The notes under the pieces: generated by a model
The model's database searches: none
Told to the model about the DNA's origin: nothing
What the model saw: only the letters and a program-made list of their open reading frames with translations
Part shown: positions 30,749 through 39,559 of the stretch, piece after piece
Numbering within the stretch: position 1 is the stretch's first letter
Layout: every line of letters begins with the position of its first letter
Assembly (NCBI RefSeq): GCF_903652925.1
Contig: NZ_CAHLAR010000021.1
Span: forward strand, 1 to 45,847
Direction: 5' to 3'
Source: Achromobacter anxifer
Lineage (GTDB): Bacteria > Pseudomonadota > Gammaproteobacteria > Burkholderiales > Burkholderiaceae_B
Length of the DNA stretch: 45,847 bases
Position numbers and translations under genes: made by a program

Positions 30749-31605
30749 GAGCCGACCTTCTTGCCGCTGGCCACGTCGATGGCCGAGCCGTCTTCCAGGC
30801 TGACGCGGTAGATCTCGCGCACCACGTTGCCGGCGAAGCCGATCTCGACGATGGACACGTCCTTGAACGTGGTGTTGATGCCTTCGGGCAGCACGGCGTT
30901 GAACTTGTCGGACTCCTGCTTCATGGCGTCCTGCAGGCGCGCGTCGTACAGCGCCATGCTGTAGACCAGCGTGGTGTGCGGGTTGTGTGCGCGCACTTCC
31001 TTGCCGTCCTGCATGATGTTCACGCCGCTCACGCCCATGGTCTTGACCAGGTCCTTGCCAGCGTCGCCCATCTTGGCGTAGACCGGGCCGGTGACGCGCG
31101 GCAGCGGGCCGTCGCGCAGCGGCGCCAGGGCGGCGGTGGCCACGGTGTTGTAGCGCATCATGTCCTCGAAGCCCTGGCCGCTCTTGACCACGCCCAGGTC
31201 CAGCCACCACGGATGGCCCGCGCCCTTGGCGGCTTCGGTGGGATAGAAATTCTTCAGCGTGATCTGCAGCGGGGCCGGCGGCTTGGGCAGGGCCTTCAGC
31301 ATGCGGGCGGGCGTTTCGGGGTCGGCGCTATGGATGTGCACCACCGTCACGTGCGGCATGTTGGGCGTCTCGGCTTCGGTCTTGAGGCCCAGCTTGAGCA
31401 GGTCGGCCTTCAGCGTGCCGTTGATCTTGGCGTCCAGCACGGCGTTGACGTCCTGGGGCAGGCGGTAGACCACGCCGTAGGTGGCCTTGTGCTCGCGGAA
31501 TTCCGGCTTGTCCAGGGAGCTGTTGTCGATGGGGGCCGCGGCGTGCGCGGCCGAGGCGGAGGCGAACAGGCCGAGGGCGGCCAGTTGAAAGACGCGCTTG
31601 ATCAT
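30745..31605 (-). CDS. Exported 2H-phosphoesterase-like protein
   Basis: 286 residues from ATG 31605 with AAGGA upstream. Signal peptide MIKRVFQLAALGLFASASAAHA predicts a periplasmic protein. Two H-x-T motifs, PHVTVVHIH (His85, Thr87) and NPHTTLVYS (His210, Thr212), each in a predicted beta strand and 125 residues apart, are the catalytic pair of 2H phosphoesterases (LigT, CPDase and relatives). Such enzymes cleave 2',3'-cyclic phosphates or ligate RNA and are usually cytoplasmic. The rest of the sequence is unfamiliar, so the substrate is unknown. It is a single gene, tail to tail with LysR. Confidence 0.7.
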   Translation of the reverse strand: MIKRVFQLAALGLFASASAAHAAAPIDNSSLDKPEFREHKATYGVVYRLPQDVNAVLDAKINGTLKADLLKLGLKTEAETPNMPHVTVVHIHSADPETPARMLKALPKPPAPLQITLKNFYPTEAAKGAGHPWWLDLGVVKSGQGFEDMMRYNTVATAALAPLRDGPLPRVTGPVYAKMGDAGKDLVKTMGVSGVNIMQDGKEVRAHNPHTTLVYSMALYDARLQDAMKQESDKFNAVLPEGINTTFKDVSIVEIGFAGNVVREIYRVSLEDGSAIDVASGKKVGS

Positions 31606-31747
31606 GGAGATTCCTTTTGTTGTGTGGGCCCGCGAGGGTCATCCGCAGTGTGGTGGCCGCGGATGTACTGCGTATTGCACCAAGCAAAAGAATTCCGATA
31701 CCAGCCGCCGCATGTCCGATAGCTGGCGGGGGCCGGCTGATATCCGC

Positions 31748-32215
31748 CTAGCCCAGGAAGACGATGGCCACGATGGCGATGCCCAGCAGCAGGTTGATGC
31801 CGACCCAGCGGCGTATCGCGCCCATGGCCTTGCCGCCCTGGGGCCAATCGGATGCGGCGACCGCCGCCCGTAGCTGCGGATAGAGCACGAAGCGGATGTA
31901 GGCGTAGATGGCCGTCATCACCAGGCCGCCGGACACCATGAAGGTCCAGCTGCGCGGCATGAAGAAGGCGCCGCCCGTCTGCGCGGCCTGGCTGGCTTCC
32001 TGGCTGATCATGACCGCGCCGGACAGCAGGATCAACACGATGGCCGCGAGCACCGCGTTCAGGAACGGGCCCAGCACCGAGGCCATCAGCCGCAGCCGCA
32101 GCGGCGGTTCCAGTTGCGCGGCCGCCGGCCGCAGGAAACAGTGGGCGAACAGCATGCCTCCAACCCAGAGGATCACGGCCATCACGTGGATGAATTTGAG
32201 CGCGCTGTAGAGCAT
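31748..32215 (-). CDS. CopD-like integral membrane protein
   Basis: 155 residues with four membrane helices. LKFIHVMAVILWVGGMLFAHCFLRP at the start is the helix-1 pattern of CopD/DUF2269-type proteins, in which the His may coordinate heme or metal. RSWTFMVSGGLVMTAIYAYIRFVLYP and RRWVGINLLLGIAIVAIVFLG form the last helices. Role unknown; similar genes occur near copper or heme loci. It is divergent from hurI, so its promoter region overlaps the Fur-like site. Confidence 0.78.
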   Translation of the reverse strand: MLYSALKFIHVMAVILWVGGMLFAHCFLRPAAAQLEPPLRLRLMASVLGPFLNAVLAAIVLILLSGAVMISQEASQAAQTGGAFFMPRSWTFMVSGGLVMTAIYAYIRFVLYPQLRAAVAASDWPQGGKAMGAIRRWVGINLLLGIAIVAIVFLG

Positions 32216-32300
32216 GGGGGCAGGCCTGTAGGGAGTAGGGCCGCAGGAAGCGCGGCCGGGTCTGTCCCCATCATATCGCCGTCAAGCGCGGCGCGCGGAC

Positions 32301-32349
32301 TTGACCGGCATCATGGTTTTCCATTTAGAATGAGATTGATTTCTATTTG
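32301..32349 (+). promoter_or_regulatory. hurI promoter with Fur-box-like site
   Basis: TTGACC (32301-32306) and TAGAAT (32326-32331) are candidate -35/-10 boxes, with a long 19-base spacer. GAATGAGATTGATTTCTAT (32329-32347) resembles the 19-bp Fur box GATAATGATAATCATTATC and overlaps the -10 and start region, the expected repressor position for an iron-starvation gene. Confidence 0.5.
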
Positions 32350-32374
32350 TGATTGAAAGTTCAGGGAGCCACCC

Positions 32375-32884
32375 GTGCCGAATCCCGCGGTCGCCGCCGG
32401 CGACAACGTCCATCTGTTGTACCGCGCTCATCATGGATGGCTGCATGGCTGGCTGCGCGCCAAGCTGGGCAACAGCTTCGACGCGGCCGACCTGGCGCAG
32501 GACACCTTCTTGCGGGTGCTGCGGCATCGCCATGAACTCGATGCGCTGCGCGAACCGCGCGCGTATCTCACCACCATCGCCAAGCGCCTGTTGCTCAACC
32601 ACCACCGGCGGCGTTCGGTGGAACAGGCCTACCTGGAAGCCCTGGCCCTGATGCCAGAGGCCCTGGCGCCTTCGGCCGAGCAGCGCCTGATCATCCTGGA
32701 AACGCTGCAGGAAATCGACGAGATGCTGGCGGGACTGTCCCTGCCGGCCCGCCAGGCTTTCCTGATGGCGCAGCTTGAAGGCCTGAGCCATGGCGAGATC
32801 GCCGCCGCGCTCAATGTGTCGCTGCGCACCGTGCACCGCTACATCGCCAAGGGGTTCGAGCAATGCATCATGGCGTCGATCTGA
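32375..32884 (+). CDS. hurI: ECF sigma factor of the heme uptake system, HurI
   Basis: 169 residues from a GTG start with AGGGAG seven bases upstream. FecI-type ECF sigma factor: region 2 (LLYRAHHGWLHGWLRAKLG, DLAQDTFLRVLRHR, PRAYLTTIAKRLLLNHHRR) and region 4 (LPARQAFLMAQLEGLSHGEI, AALNVSLRTVHRYIAKGFEQC). In Bordetella HurI directs transcription of bhuRSTUV when heme is bound at the surface and is itself Fur-repressed. It overlaps hurR by 22 bases. Confidence 0.95.
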   Translation: MPNPAVAAGDNVHLLYRAHHGWLHGWLRAKLGNSFDAADLAQDTFLRVLRHRHELDALREPRAYLTTIAKRLLLNHHRRRSVEQAYLEALALMPEALAPSAEQRLIILETLQEIDEMLAGLSLPARQAFLMAQLEGLSHGEIAAALNVSLRTVHRYIAKGFEQCIMASI

Positions 32885-33876
32885 ACGCGGCGGCCGAGGC
32901 CGCGCCCGAATTGCCCGCCGTCGAGCGCAGCGTGGCGCGCGAGGCCGCGCGCTGGCTGCTGCGGCTGAGCTCGGGCCGGGCCACGGACGCCGACCAGCAG
33001 GCCTGTGAGCGATGGCGCGCCAGCAAGGCCGAACACGAGCATGCCTGGCAGCGAGCGCAGCGCGTGAACGAACGCTTCGGCCTGATTCCGCCGGCGCTGG
33101 GCATGGCCACGCTGAATCGTCCCGAGCTCAAGAGCCGCCGCGCCGCGCTGAAGGCGCTGGTCGCGCTGGTGGTGGCCGGGCCGGCCGGCTGGGCCGCCTG
33201 GCGCGCCGATCCCCAGGACTGGACCGCCGACTATCGCAGCGCGCGGGGCGAGCAGCGCCAGGTGGCGCTGGCCGACGGTTCCACGCTGCTGCTGAACACG
33301 GCTAGCGCGGTGGATGTGATGTTCAGCTCCACGGCCCGCATGCTGCGCCTGCGCGCCGGCGAGATCGCGGTGCACGCGGTGGCCGACACGGCGCCGCAGC
33401 CGCGGCCCTTCGTGGTGCGCACCAGCCTGGGAGATATCGAGGCCCAGGCGTCGCGCTTCTGCGTGCGGCAGGAGGGCGGGCTGTGCCGCGTCAGCGTGCA
33501 GGAAGGCAGGGTGCGCGTCAGCAGCGCCGCGCGCCAGGGCGGCGCGATCGATCTGCCGGCCGGCCAGCAGGGCAGCCTGACGGACGAGGGCGCGTCGCCG
33601 CCGTCGCCCGCCGACCCGCATGCCGGCGACTGGCAGCGCGGCGTGCTTTACGCCAGCGGCATGCGCCTGGACGCATTCGCGCAGGAACTGGGCCGCTACC
33701 GCTCCGGCATCCTGCGCTGCGACCCCGCGGCCGCGCACCTGCGGATCTCGGGCGCGTTCCAGTTGCGAGACACCGATGCGGTCCTGGCGGCGCTGCCTTC
33801 GACCCTGCCGGTGCAGGTGCGCTACCGCACGCCGTACTGGGTGACGATCACGCCGCGCGCGGCGGCCGACGCCTGA
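32863..33876 (+). CDS. hurR: FecR-type anti-sigma regulator, HurR
   Basis: 337 residues; AAGGGG precedes the ATG. Cytoplasmic N-terminal domain (about 18-75, EAARWLLRLSSGRATDADQQ, CERWRASKAEHEHAWQRAQ) that holds the sigma factor, one membrane helix (about 95-113, ALKALVALVVAGPAGWAAW), then the periplasmic FecR domain (YRSARGEQRQVALADGSTLL, LLNTASAV, LRAGEIAVHAV) and a C-terminal secretin-like STN portion. It transmits the occupancy of BhuR to HurI. Confidence 0.95.
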   Translation: MHHGVDLNAAAEAAPELPAVERSVAREAARWLLRLSSGRATDADQQACERWRASKAEHEHAWQRAQRVNERFGLIPPALGMATLNRPELKSRRAALKALVALVVAGPAGWAAWRADPQDWTADYRSARGEQRQVALADGSTLLLNTASAVDVMFSSTARMLRLRAGEIAVHAVADTAPQPRPFVVRTSLGDIEAQASRFCVRQEGGLCRVSVQEGRVRVSSAARQGGAIDLPAGQQGSLTDEGASPPSPADPHAGDWQRGVLYASGMRLDAFAQELGRYRSGILRCDPAAAHLRISGAFQLRDTDAVLAALPSTLPVQVRYRTPYWVTITPRAAADA

Positions 33877-33988
33877 ATCCGTGCTGTTACAAAAAACCGG
33901 AGAGCAAGCTGTCCGATTCCGATTTCACGAGGGTCATGGTCTGTAGAGGCAAACGATTGCCGATACCTGTTGGATCGAAAGGACGACC

Positions 33989-36607
33989 ATGGCTTATCTA
34001 CCCGCCGGCCGCGCTAGCGGCTCCCGACCAGCCCGAGGCCTGCAATGCCGAATGACCCGCCTGGCCGCCGCCATGCATGCCGCCCTGGCGCTGGCCGCCT
34101 TGTCCGCCGCCATGCTGCCCGCCGGCAACGCGCGGGCGCAGGCCGCGGAACAGGCGCAGGCCCGCAGCTACCGCATCCCTGCGGGCGCGCTGGCCGACGC
34201 GCTGCCGCGCTTCGCCGACAGCGCGGGCGTGACCGTGCTGTTCGACGCCGCGCTGGTGGGACAGCGCCGCACGGCGGGACTCGACGGGGTCTACTCCGTG
34301 CGTGAGGGTTTCTCGCGCCTGCTGGCGGGCAGCGGCCTGGGCGTGCAGGAGCGCGGCGCGCGGGTCTACGTGCTGCTGGCGCAGACGCCGGGCGACGTGG
34401 CGCAGCTGGAACCGGTCAAGGTGGAAGGCGAGGGCGCGGTGGTCACGCCGGCCTGGGAGACCAGCACCGACCGCAAGCGCCTGGACGACCTGCAGATCAG
34501 GAACTGGAGCGATCTCGGCAAGCGCGCCGAGCCCGGCGTCAGCTTCAACCGCCAGAACAGCAGCATCAACATCCGCGGGCTGGACCAGGACCGAGTGCTG
34601 ACGCGCGTGGACGGCATCCGCCTGCCATGGCTGGACGACGGCGCGCGCGGCCTGAAGGGCGGGCTGGAGGCGGTGGACTTCAACAGCCTGTCGCGGCTGG
34701 ACATCGTGCGCGGCGCTGATGCCAGCAGCGGCGGCTCCGGCGCGATCTCGGGCATCGCCGACCTGCACACGCTGCAACCGTCAGATCTGCTGACCGACGG
34801 CAAGACCTTCGGCGCGCTGGCCAAGACCGACTACGACACCGCCGACAGCAGCTGGGGCGCCAACGCCGCGCTGGCGGGACAGATCCACAGCAACACGTTT
34901 TGGCTGGTGCAGGCCGGGGTGCGCAACGGCCATGCCCTGGACAACCGCGGCGACGTGGGCGGCTACGGCGCAAAGCGCAGCGAGCCCAGCCCCGAGGACT
35001 ACGACCAGCGCAGCTTCCTGCTGAAGCTGCAGCAGCGCGTCGAAGGCGGCCACCGCTTCGGACTGACCGGCGAATACTTCAAGCGCAACGCCGACATCGA
35101 CAGCATGTTCGAGCAGGGCGCCGGCACCAGCTATCTGTACGGCGAGAACAGCACGCGCAAGGAGACCGAGCGCGAGCGCGTGTCCTTCGATTATTCGTAC
35201 AAGGTGCCCAGCGACGGCAGCCTGATCGACACCGCCACGGCCGTCGTCTACTGGCAACGCCTGCAACTGGACAGCTCGCTGAACGGCATACGCAGCGTCG
35301 ATTCCCGCGCCTACATCATTCCCGGGGATCCCTACCGCTATGGCTTCCCCAGCGGTCCCTACGGCCGCAGCAATTCCATCCGGCAGACGATGTTCGGGGC
35401 CAATGCCGAACTGACCAAGCGGCTGGCCGGCGCGACGGTGTCGCAGCTGTGGACGGTGGGCGGCGAGTGGTACGGCAACAAGACCGAACAATATTCCAGC
35501 GGCTACGACAATTGCCCGACGATCCCGCCAGGCCTGCGCGCGCCCTTCGGCCCGCGCGCCTGCGACATGCTGCACACCAACCAGGCCGACGTGCCGCAGT
35601 CCAAGGGCAATCAGTGGGCCCTGTGGGTGCAGGACGAATTCAGTTTCGCCGACGGCCGCTACACCATCATGCCGGCGCTGCGCTACGACCGCTACGAGCA
35701 GAAGCCGCAGTCCACGCCCAGCTACGAAAGCAACCCGAACGCGGGCGCGCTGCCGCCGTCCAACAGCGGCAGCCGCTTCTCGCCCAAGCTGCTGGCCACC
35801 TGGAAGGCCGCGGAAGAGCTGAGCGTCTACGCGCAGTACGCCTACGGCTTCAAGGCGCCCAGCCCCACGCAGCTCTACACCAACTACGGCGGCCCGGGCA
35901 CCTACCTACGCGTGGGCAACCCCTATCTGAAGCCCGAGACCAGCAAGGGCTGGGAACTGGGCGCGAAGATCGGTTCCGATTCCCTGGGCGGCGCGCTATC
36001 GTTGTTCGACAACCGCTATCAGAACTTCATCGACGGCGACGTGCCGCTGAACGCATCGTCGCCGCAGTGGCAGCCGGGCTGGACCGGCCAGTACCCGCTT
36101 GGCGTGACGGGCAACGTCAACCGCGCCAAGGTGCGCATCTATGGCGCCGAAGCCAGCGCCCACTGGAAATTCTCGCCGGGCTGGCGCACCTGGGGCTCGC
36201 TGGCCTGGGCCGTGGGCAAGGACGAAGGCACCGGGCAGTACCTGAACTCGGTGGCGCCCCTGAAGGCGGTGCTGGGCGTGGGCTACAGCCGCGACGTGTG
36301 GGGCGTGGACGCGATGCTGACCACCGCCCTGAAGCGCGACAAGGTCGAGTACCCCGAGGCCACGGCCACGGCTCCCAGTCCCGATTTCCAGGCGCCGGGC
36401 TACGGCGTGCTGGACCTGATGGGCTACTGGCGTCCCGCCGCAGTGAAGGGGCTGCAGGTGCAGGCAGGCGTTTTCAACGTGTTCGACAAGAAGTACTGGG
36501 AGGCCATCAACGTGCCGACCGCGGGCGCCATCGTGATTCCGCGCGCGGTCGATTGGTACACGGAACCGGGACGCAGCCTGCGCGTCTCACTGACATACCA
36601 GTATTGA
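33989..36607 (+). CDS. bhuR: TonB-dependent heme receptor with signalling domain, BhuR
   Basis: 872 residues from ATG with AGGA upstream. Signal peptide up to about residue 50 (GNARAQA), STN signalling domain (58-125: YRIPAGALADALPRFADSAG, VYSVREGFSRLLAGSGL) that contacts HurR, TonB box region (LEPVKVEGEGAVV), plug (INIRGLDQDRVLTRVDGIRL, SRLDIVRGADASSGGSGA) and barrel ending in LTYQY. The heme-receptor boxes are visible as GFKAPSPTQLY and GNPYLKPETS, but the histidine usual between them is absent. The 112-base gap from hurR should hold the HurI-dependent promoter, not recognisable by eye. Confidence 0.95.
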   Translation: MAYLPAGRASGSRPARGLQCRMTRLAAAMHAALALAALSAAMLPAGNARAQAAEQAQARSYRIPAGALADALPRFADSAGVTVLFDAALVGQRRTAGLDGVYSVREGFSRLLAGSGLGVQERGARVYVLLAQTPGDVAQLEPVKVEGEGAVVTPAWETSTDRKRLDDLQIRNWSDLGKRAEPGVSFNRQNSSINIRGLDQDRVLTRVDGIRLPWLDDGARGLKGGLEAVDFNSLSRLDIVRGADASSGGSGAISGIADLHTLQPSDLLTDGKTFGALAKTDYDTADSSWGANAALAGQIHSNTFWLVQAGVRNGHALDNRGDVGGYGAKRSEPSPEDYDQRSFLLKLQQRVEGGHRFGLTGEYFKRNADIDSMFEQGAGTSYLYGENSTRKETERERVSFDYSYKVPSDGSLIDTATAVVYWQRLQLDSSLNGIRSVDSRAYIIPGDPYRYGFPSGPYGRSNSIRQTMFGANAELTKRLAGATVSQLWTVGGEWYGNKTEQYSSGYDNCPTIPPGLRAPFGPRACDMLHTNQADVPQSKGNQWALWVQDEFSFADGRYTIMPALRYDRYEQKPQSTPSYESNPNAGALPPSNSGSRFSPKLLATWKAAEELSVYAQYAYGFKAPSPTQLYTNYGGPGTYLRVGNPYLKPETSKGWELGAKIGSDSLGGALSLFDNRYQNFIDGDVPLNASSPQWQPGWTGQYPLGVTGNVNRAKVRIYGAEASAHWKFSPGWRTWGSLAWAVGKDEGTGQYLNSVAPLKAVLGVGYSRDVWGVDAMLTTALKRDKVEYPEATATAPSPDFQAPGYGVLDLMGYWRPAAVKGLQVQAGVFNVFDKKYWEAINVPTAGAIVIPRAVDWYTEPGRSLRVSLTYQY

Positions 36608-36686
36608 TCTCGATCCGCCGCCCGTCCGGGCTATGCCGGATCGGCGGCGGTCTATGCAAACCATGGCAACGGCCGGAGGGCCTACG

Positions 36687-37733
36687 ATGAGCAATACCGA
36701 TTTCACCACCCGCGCCCAGGAACTGCGCGCCCGCAACGACGCCCTGGCCGCGTCGCAGCCCAAGCTGCGCGCCCGCAACCTGGCCCAGGCGCTGGAAGTG
36801 TCCGAAGCCGAATGGGTCGCGGCGGAATGCGGCGGGCTGAAGGCCACCGCCCTGCACGGCGCGCCGCAGGAGATCTTCCGCGAACTGGGCACGCTGGGCC
36901 CGGTCATGGCGCTGACGCGCAACGACTGGTGTGTGCACGAGCGCCACGGCGTGTATGAAGACATCCAGGCCGATGGTCCGGTAGGCCTGGTGCTGGGGCC
37001 GGACATCGACCTGCGCGTGTTCTTCACCGCCTGGAAATCGGCCTGGGCGGTCGAGCAGGACGGCCGCCACAGCCTGCAGTTCTTCGACGGCGCCGGCGTC
37101 GCGGTGCACAAGGTCTATCGCACCGAGGCCACCGACGCGGCCGCCTACGACGCGCTGGTCGCGAAGTTCGCGGGCGAGGCGCAATGGCCCGAGACCCTGC
37201 CCTATGCCCCCGCCGCCGACGCGGACCAGATTGAGGACAGCGCGCAATGGCGCCAGGCCTGGCTGGGCATGCAGGACACCCACGAGTTCTTCCCGCTGCT
37301 GCGCAAGTTCAAGGTATCGCGCCTGGCCGCGCTGGCCGCCGCTGGCGAAGACCTGGCGCAGCCGGTGCCGGCGGACGCCGTCGAACGCATGCTGGAGTCG
37401 GCCGCGCAGTCCGGCCTGTCCATCATGTGCTTCGTGGGCAACCGCGGCATGATCCAGATCCATACCGGCCCGGTGCAGCAATTGCGCCGCACCGGCCCCT
37501 GGTACAACGTGCTGGACCCGAAGTTCAACCTGCACCTGGACACCACCGCCATCGCCTCGGCCTGGGTGGTGAACAAGCCGACCTCGGACGGCTGGGTCAC
37601 GTCGTTGGAGCTGTATTCCGACACGGGCGACCTGATCGCGCAGTTCTTCGGCGAACGCAAGCCCGGCAAGCCGGAGCTGCCGCAATGGCGCGAACTGATG
37701 GTCAGCCTGTGCAGCGCGCCGCTGGCCGCCTGA
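36687..37733 (+). CDS. bhuS: Cytoplasmic heme-binding/degrading protein, BhuS
   Basis: 348 residues from ATG 36687 with GGAGGG seven bases upstream; 18 extra in-frame codons upstream are not needed. HemS/ChuS family, built of two similar halves, which takes imported heme and passes it on or degrades it. Family marks are LRARNDALAASQPKLRARNL, LGTLGPVMALTRNDWCVHER and, in the second half, IMCFVGNRGMIQIHTGPVQQ and WYNVLDPKFNLHL. Fourth gene of the hur/bhu locus. Confidence 0.95.
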   Translation: MSNTDFTTRAQELRARNDALAASQPKLRARNLAQALEVSEAEWVAAECGGLKATALHGAPQEIFRELGTLGPVMALTRNDWCVHERHGVYEDIQADGPVGLVLGPDIDLRVFFTAWKSAWAVEQDGRHSLQFFDGAGVAVHKVYRTEATDAAAYDALVAKFAGEAQWPETLPYAPAADADQIEDSAQWRQAWLGMQDTHEFFPLLRKFKVSRLAALAAAGEDLAQPVPADAVERMLESAAQSGLSIMCFVGNRGMIQIHTGPVQQLRRTGPWYNVLDPKFNLHLDTTAIASAWVVNKPTSDGWVTSLELYSDTGDLIAQFFGERKPGKPELPQWRELMVSLCSAPLAA

Positions 37734-37743
37734 GGACGATGCG

Positions 37744-38577
37744 ATGAAGAAATGGCTGGCAGTGGCAGTCGGATGGGCGCTGGCCGCCGCCGCGCAGGCG
37801 GCGCCGCCCGCAAGGGTGGTGACGCTGGGCGGCAGCGTGACCGAAATCGTGTATCAGCTGGGGCAGGGCGACAAGCTGGTGGGTGACGATCTGTCCAGCG
37901 TCTACCCCGAGGCGGCGACGAAGCTGCCGCGCGTCGGCTACTACCGGGCCGTGCCGGTCGAAGGGGTGCTGTCGCTCAAGCCGGATCTGGTGCTGGCCTC
38001 GGAGCAGGCGGGGCCGCCCGACGCGCTCAAGCGCATGGCCGACGTCGGCGTGCGCGTGGTCACGGTGTCGGACGCACCGTCGGTGGATTCGCTCAAGTCG
38101 CGCATCCGCAGCGTTGCCCAGGCGCTGGACGCGGCGCCGGCCGGCGAGCGCATGGTGGAGGAAGTCACGCGCGAACTCGCGCGCGCCGAGGCGGTGCCCG
38201 CGACGCGGGCCCGCGCGCTGCTGCTGATCAACCGCACCGGCTCGCCGCAGGGCGCGGGCCGCGGCACCGCGGCCAACGAAGTCATGCGCCTGGCGGGCCT
38301 GGTGAACGTGCTGCAGGACCAGCAGGGCTACAAGCCCTTGTCGGCTGAAGCGGTGGGCGCGCTTGCGCCCGACCTGATCGTGGTGACGCAGGCCTCGCTG
38401 GACGCGGGCGGTGGCATGGAAGCGCTCCTGCGCATGCCGGGCATCGCGTCCACCGAGGCGGCCGCGAAACGGCGGATCGTCGTGATGGACGACCTGCTCA
38501 TCCTGGGCATGGGACCGCGCCTGCCGCTGGCGCTGACCCGGCTCAAGCAGGAGGTCGCGCATGTCATGGCGCGTTAG
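37744..38577 (+). CDS. bhuT: Periplasmic heme-binding protein, BhuT
   Basis: 277 residues, signal peptide MKKWLAVAVGWALAAAAQAA. Class III binding protein (VVTLGGSVTEIVYQLGQGDKL, LKPDLVLASEQAGPP). VGYYRAVPVEGVLSL carries Tyr66, matching the tyrosine heme ligand of ShuT/PhuT. It delivers heme from BhuR to BhuUV. Ten bases after bhuS; the end overlaps bhuU by 17 bases. Confidence 0.95.
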   Translation: MKKWLAVAVGWALAAAAQAAPPARVVTLGGSVTEIVYQLGQGDKLVGDDLSSVYPEAATKLPRVGYYRAVPVEGVLSLKPDLVLASEQAGPPDALKRMADVGVRVVTVSDAPSVDSLKSRIRSVAQALDAAPAGERMVEEVTRELARAEAVPATRARALLLINRTGSPQGAGRGTAANEVMRLAGLVNVLQDQQGYKPLSAEAVGALAPDLIVVTQASLDAGGGMEALLRMPGIASTEAAAKRRIVVMDDLLILGMGPRLPLALTRLKQEVAHVMAR

Positions 38578-39559
38578 CGCGCCGCTGGCATTGGGCCTGT
38601 TGGCCGCGGCCCTGGCGCTGGCGGCGCTGGCGGCCACGGCCAGCGGCGCGGTGGCGATCCCCCTGCGCGAGCTGCCGTCCCTGCTGTGGGGGCCGTCCAC
38701 GCCTGAAAACGCCTTGTGGCGCAATGTGCTGATCGACATCCGCCTGCCGCGGGTGCTGTTCGCCCTGGTGACGGGCGCCGGCCTGGCGGTGGCCGGCGCC
38801 GCCATGCAGGCGCTGTTCCGCAATCCCCTGGCCGAGCCGGGGCTGATCGGCATCTCGGCCGGCGGCGCGCTGGGCGCGGTGGCCGCCATCGTGCTGACCT
38901 CGGGCGGCTTCTGGATCACCGCGCCCGCGGCCTTCGCGGGCAGCCTGCTGGCCACGCTCTGCGCCTATGCCGTGGGGCGGCGGGTGCCGGGCGTGGCGGG
39001 CCTGCTGCTGGCGGGCGTGGCCATCACGGCCATGGCGTTCAGCCTGATCGGCCTGTTCACCTTCGTCGCCACCGACGCGCAGCTGCGCGACCTGACGTTC
39101 TGGAACATGGGCAGCCTGGGCGGCGCGAACTGGAAAGTGCTGTCGTTCCTGGGGCCCTGGGTGCTGCTGGTCAGCCTGTGGCTGATGAGCCAATGGCGCG
39201 TCATGAACGCCTTGCTGCTGGGCGAGCGCGAGGCCCAGCACCTGGGCTACCCGCTAAAGCGCGTGCGCGCCAGGCTGGTGCTGGCCAGCGCGCTGATCGT
39301 GGGCCCGCTGGTCGCCGCCACCGGCACCATCGTATTCGTCGGGCTGGTGGTGCCGCATCTGGTGCGCATGACGCTGGGCGCCAATCACCGCTGGCTGCTG
39401 CCCGCGACCATTCTTGCCGGAGGCCTGGCGCTGATACTCGCGGATTGGCTGGCGCGCACGGTGGTGGTGCCGGCGGAACTGCCCATCGGCCTGGTGACCG
39501 GCCTGGTGGGCGGCCCGTTCTTCCTGTGGCTGCTGGCGCGCGGACGGAGAATCGGATGA
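38561..39559 (+). CDS. bhuU: Heme ABC transporter permease, BhuU
   Basis: 332 residues, FecCD/BtuC family with about ten membrane helices. Typical stretches: IRLPRVLFALVTGAGLAVAG, MQALFRNPLAEPGLIGISAG, the EAA-like coupling region REAQHLGYPLKRVRARLVL, and IVFVGLVVPHLVRMTLGANH; C-terminal ELPIGLVTGLVGGPFFLWLL. Forms the membrane dimer of the heme importer. Its stop overlaps the bhuV start (ATGA). Confidence 0.96.
   Translation: MSWRVSAPLALGLLAAALALAALAATASGAVAIPLRELPSLLWGPSTPENALWRNVLIDIRLPRVLFALVTGAGLAVAGAAMQALFRNPLAEPGLIGISAGGALGAVAAIVLTSGGFWITAPAAFAGSLLATLCAYAVGRRVPGVAGLLLAGVAITAMAFSLIGLFTFVATDAQLRDLTFWNMGSLGGANWKVLSFLGPWVLLVSLWLMSQWRVMNALLLGEREAQHLGYPLKRVRARLVLASALIVGPLVAATGTIVFVGLVVPHLVRMTLGANHRWLLPATILAGGLALILADWLARTVVVPAELPIGLVTGLVGGPFFLWLLARGRRIG

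Noticed and set aside
30328-31722. Open frame of 464 codons running from LysR across the 2H-phosphoesterase-like gene
   Set aside because: Out of frame with LysR and antisense to the exported protein; no recognisable content.
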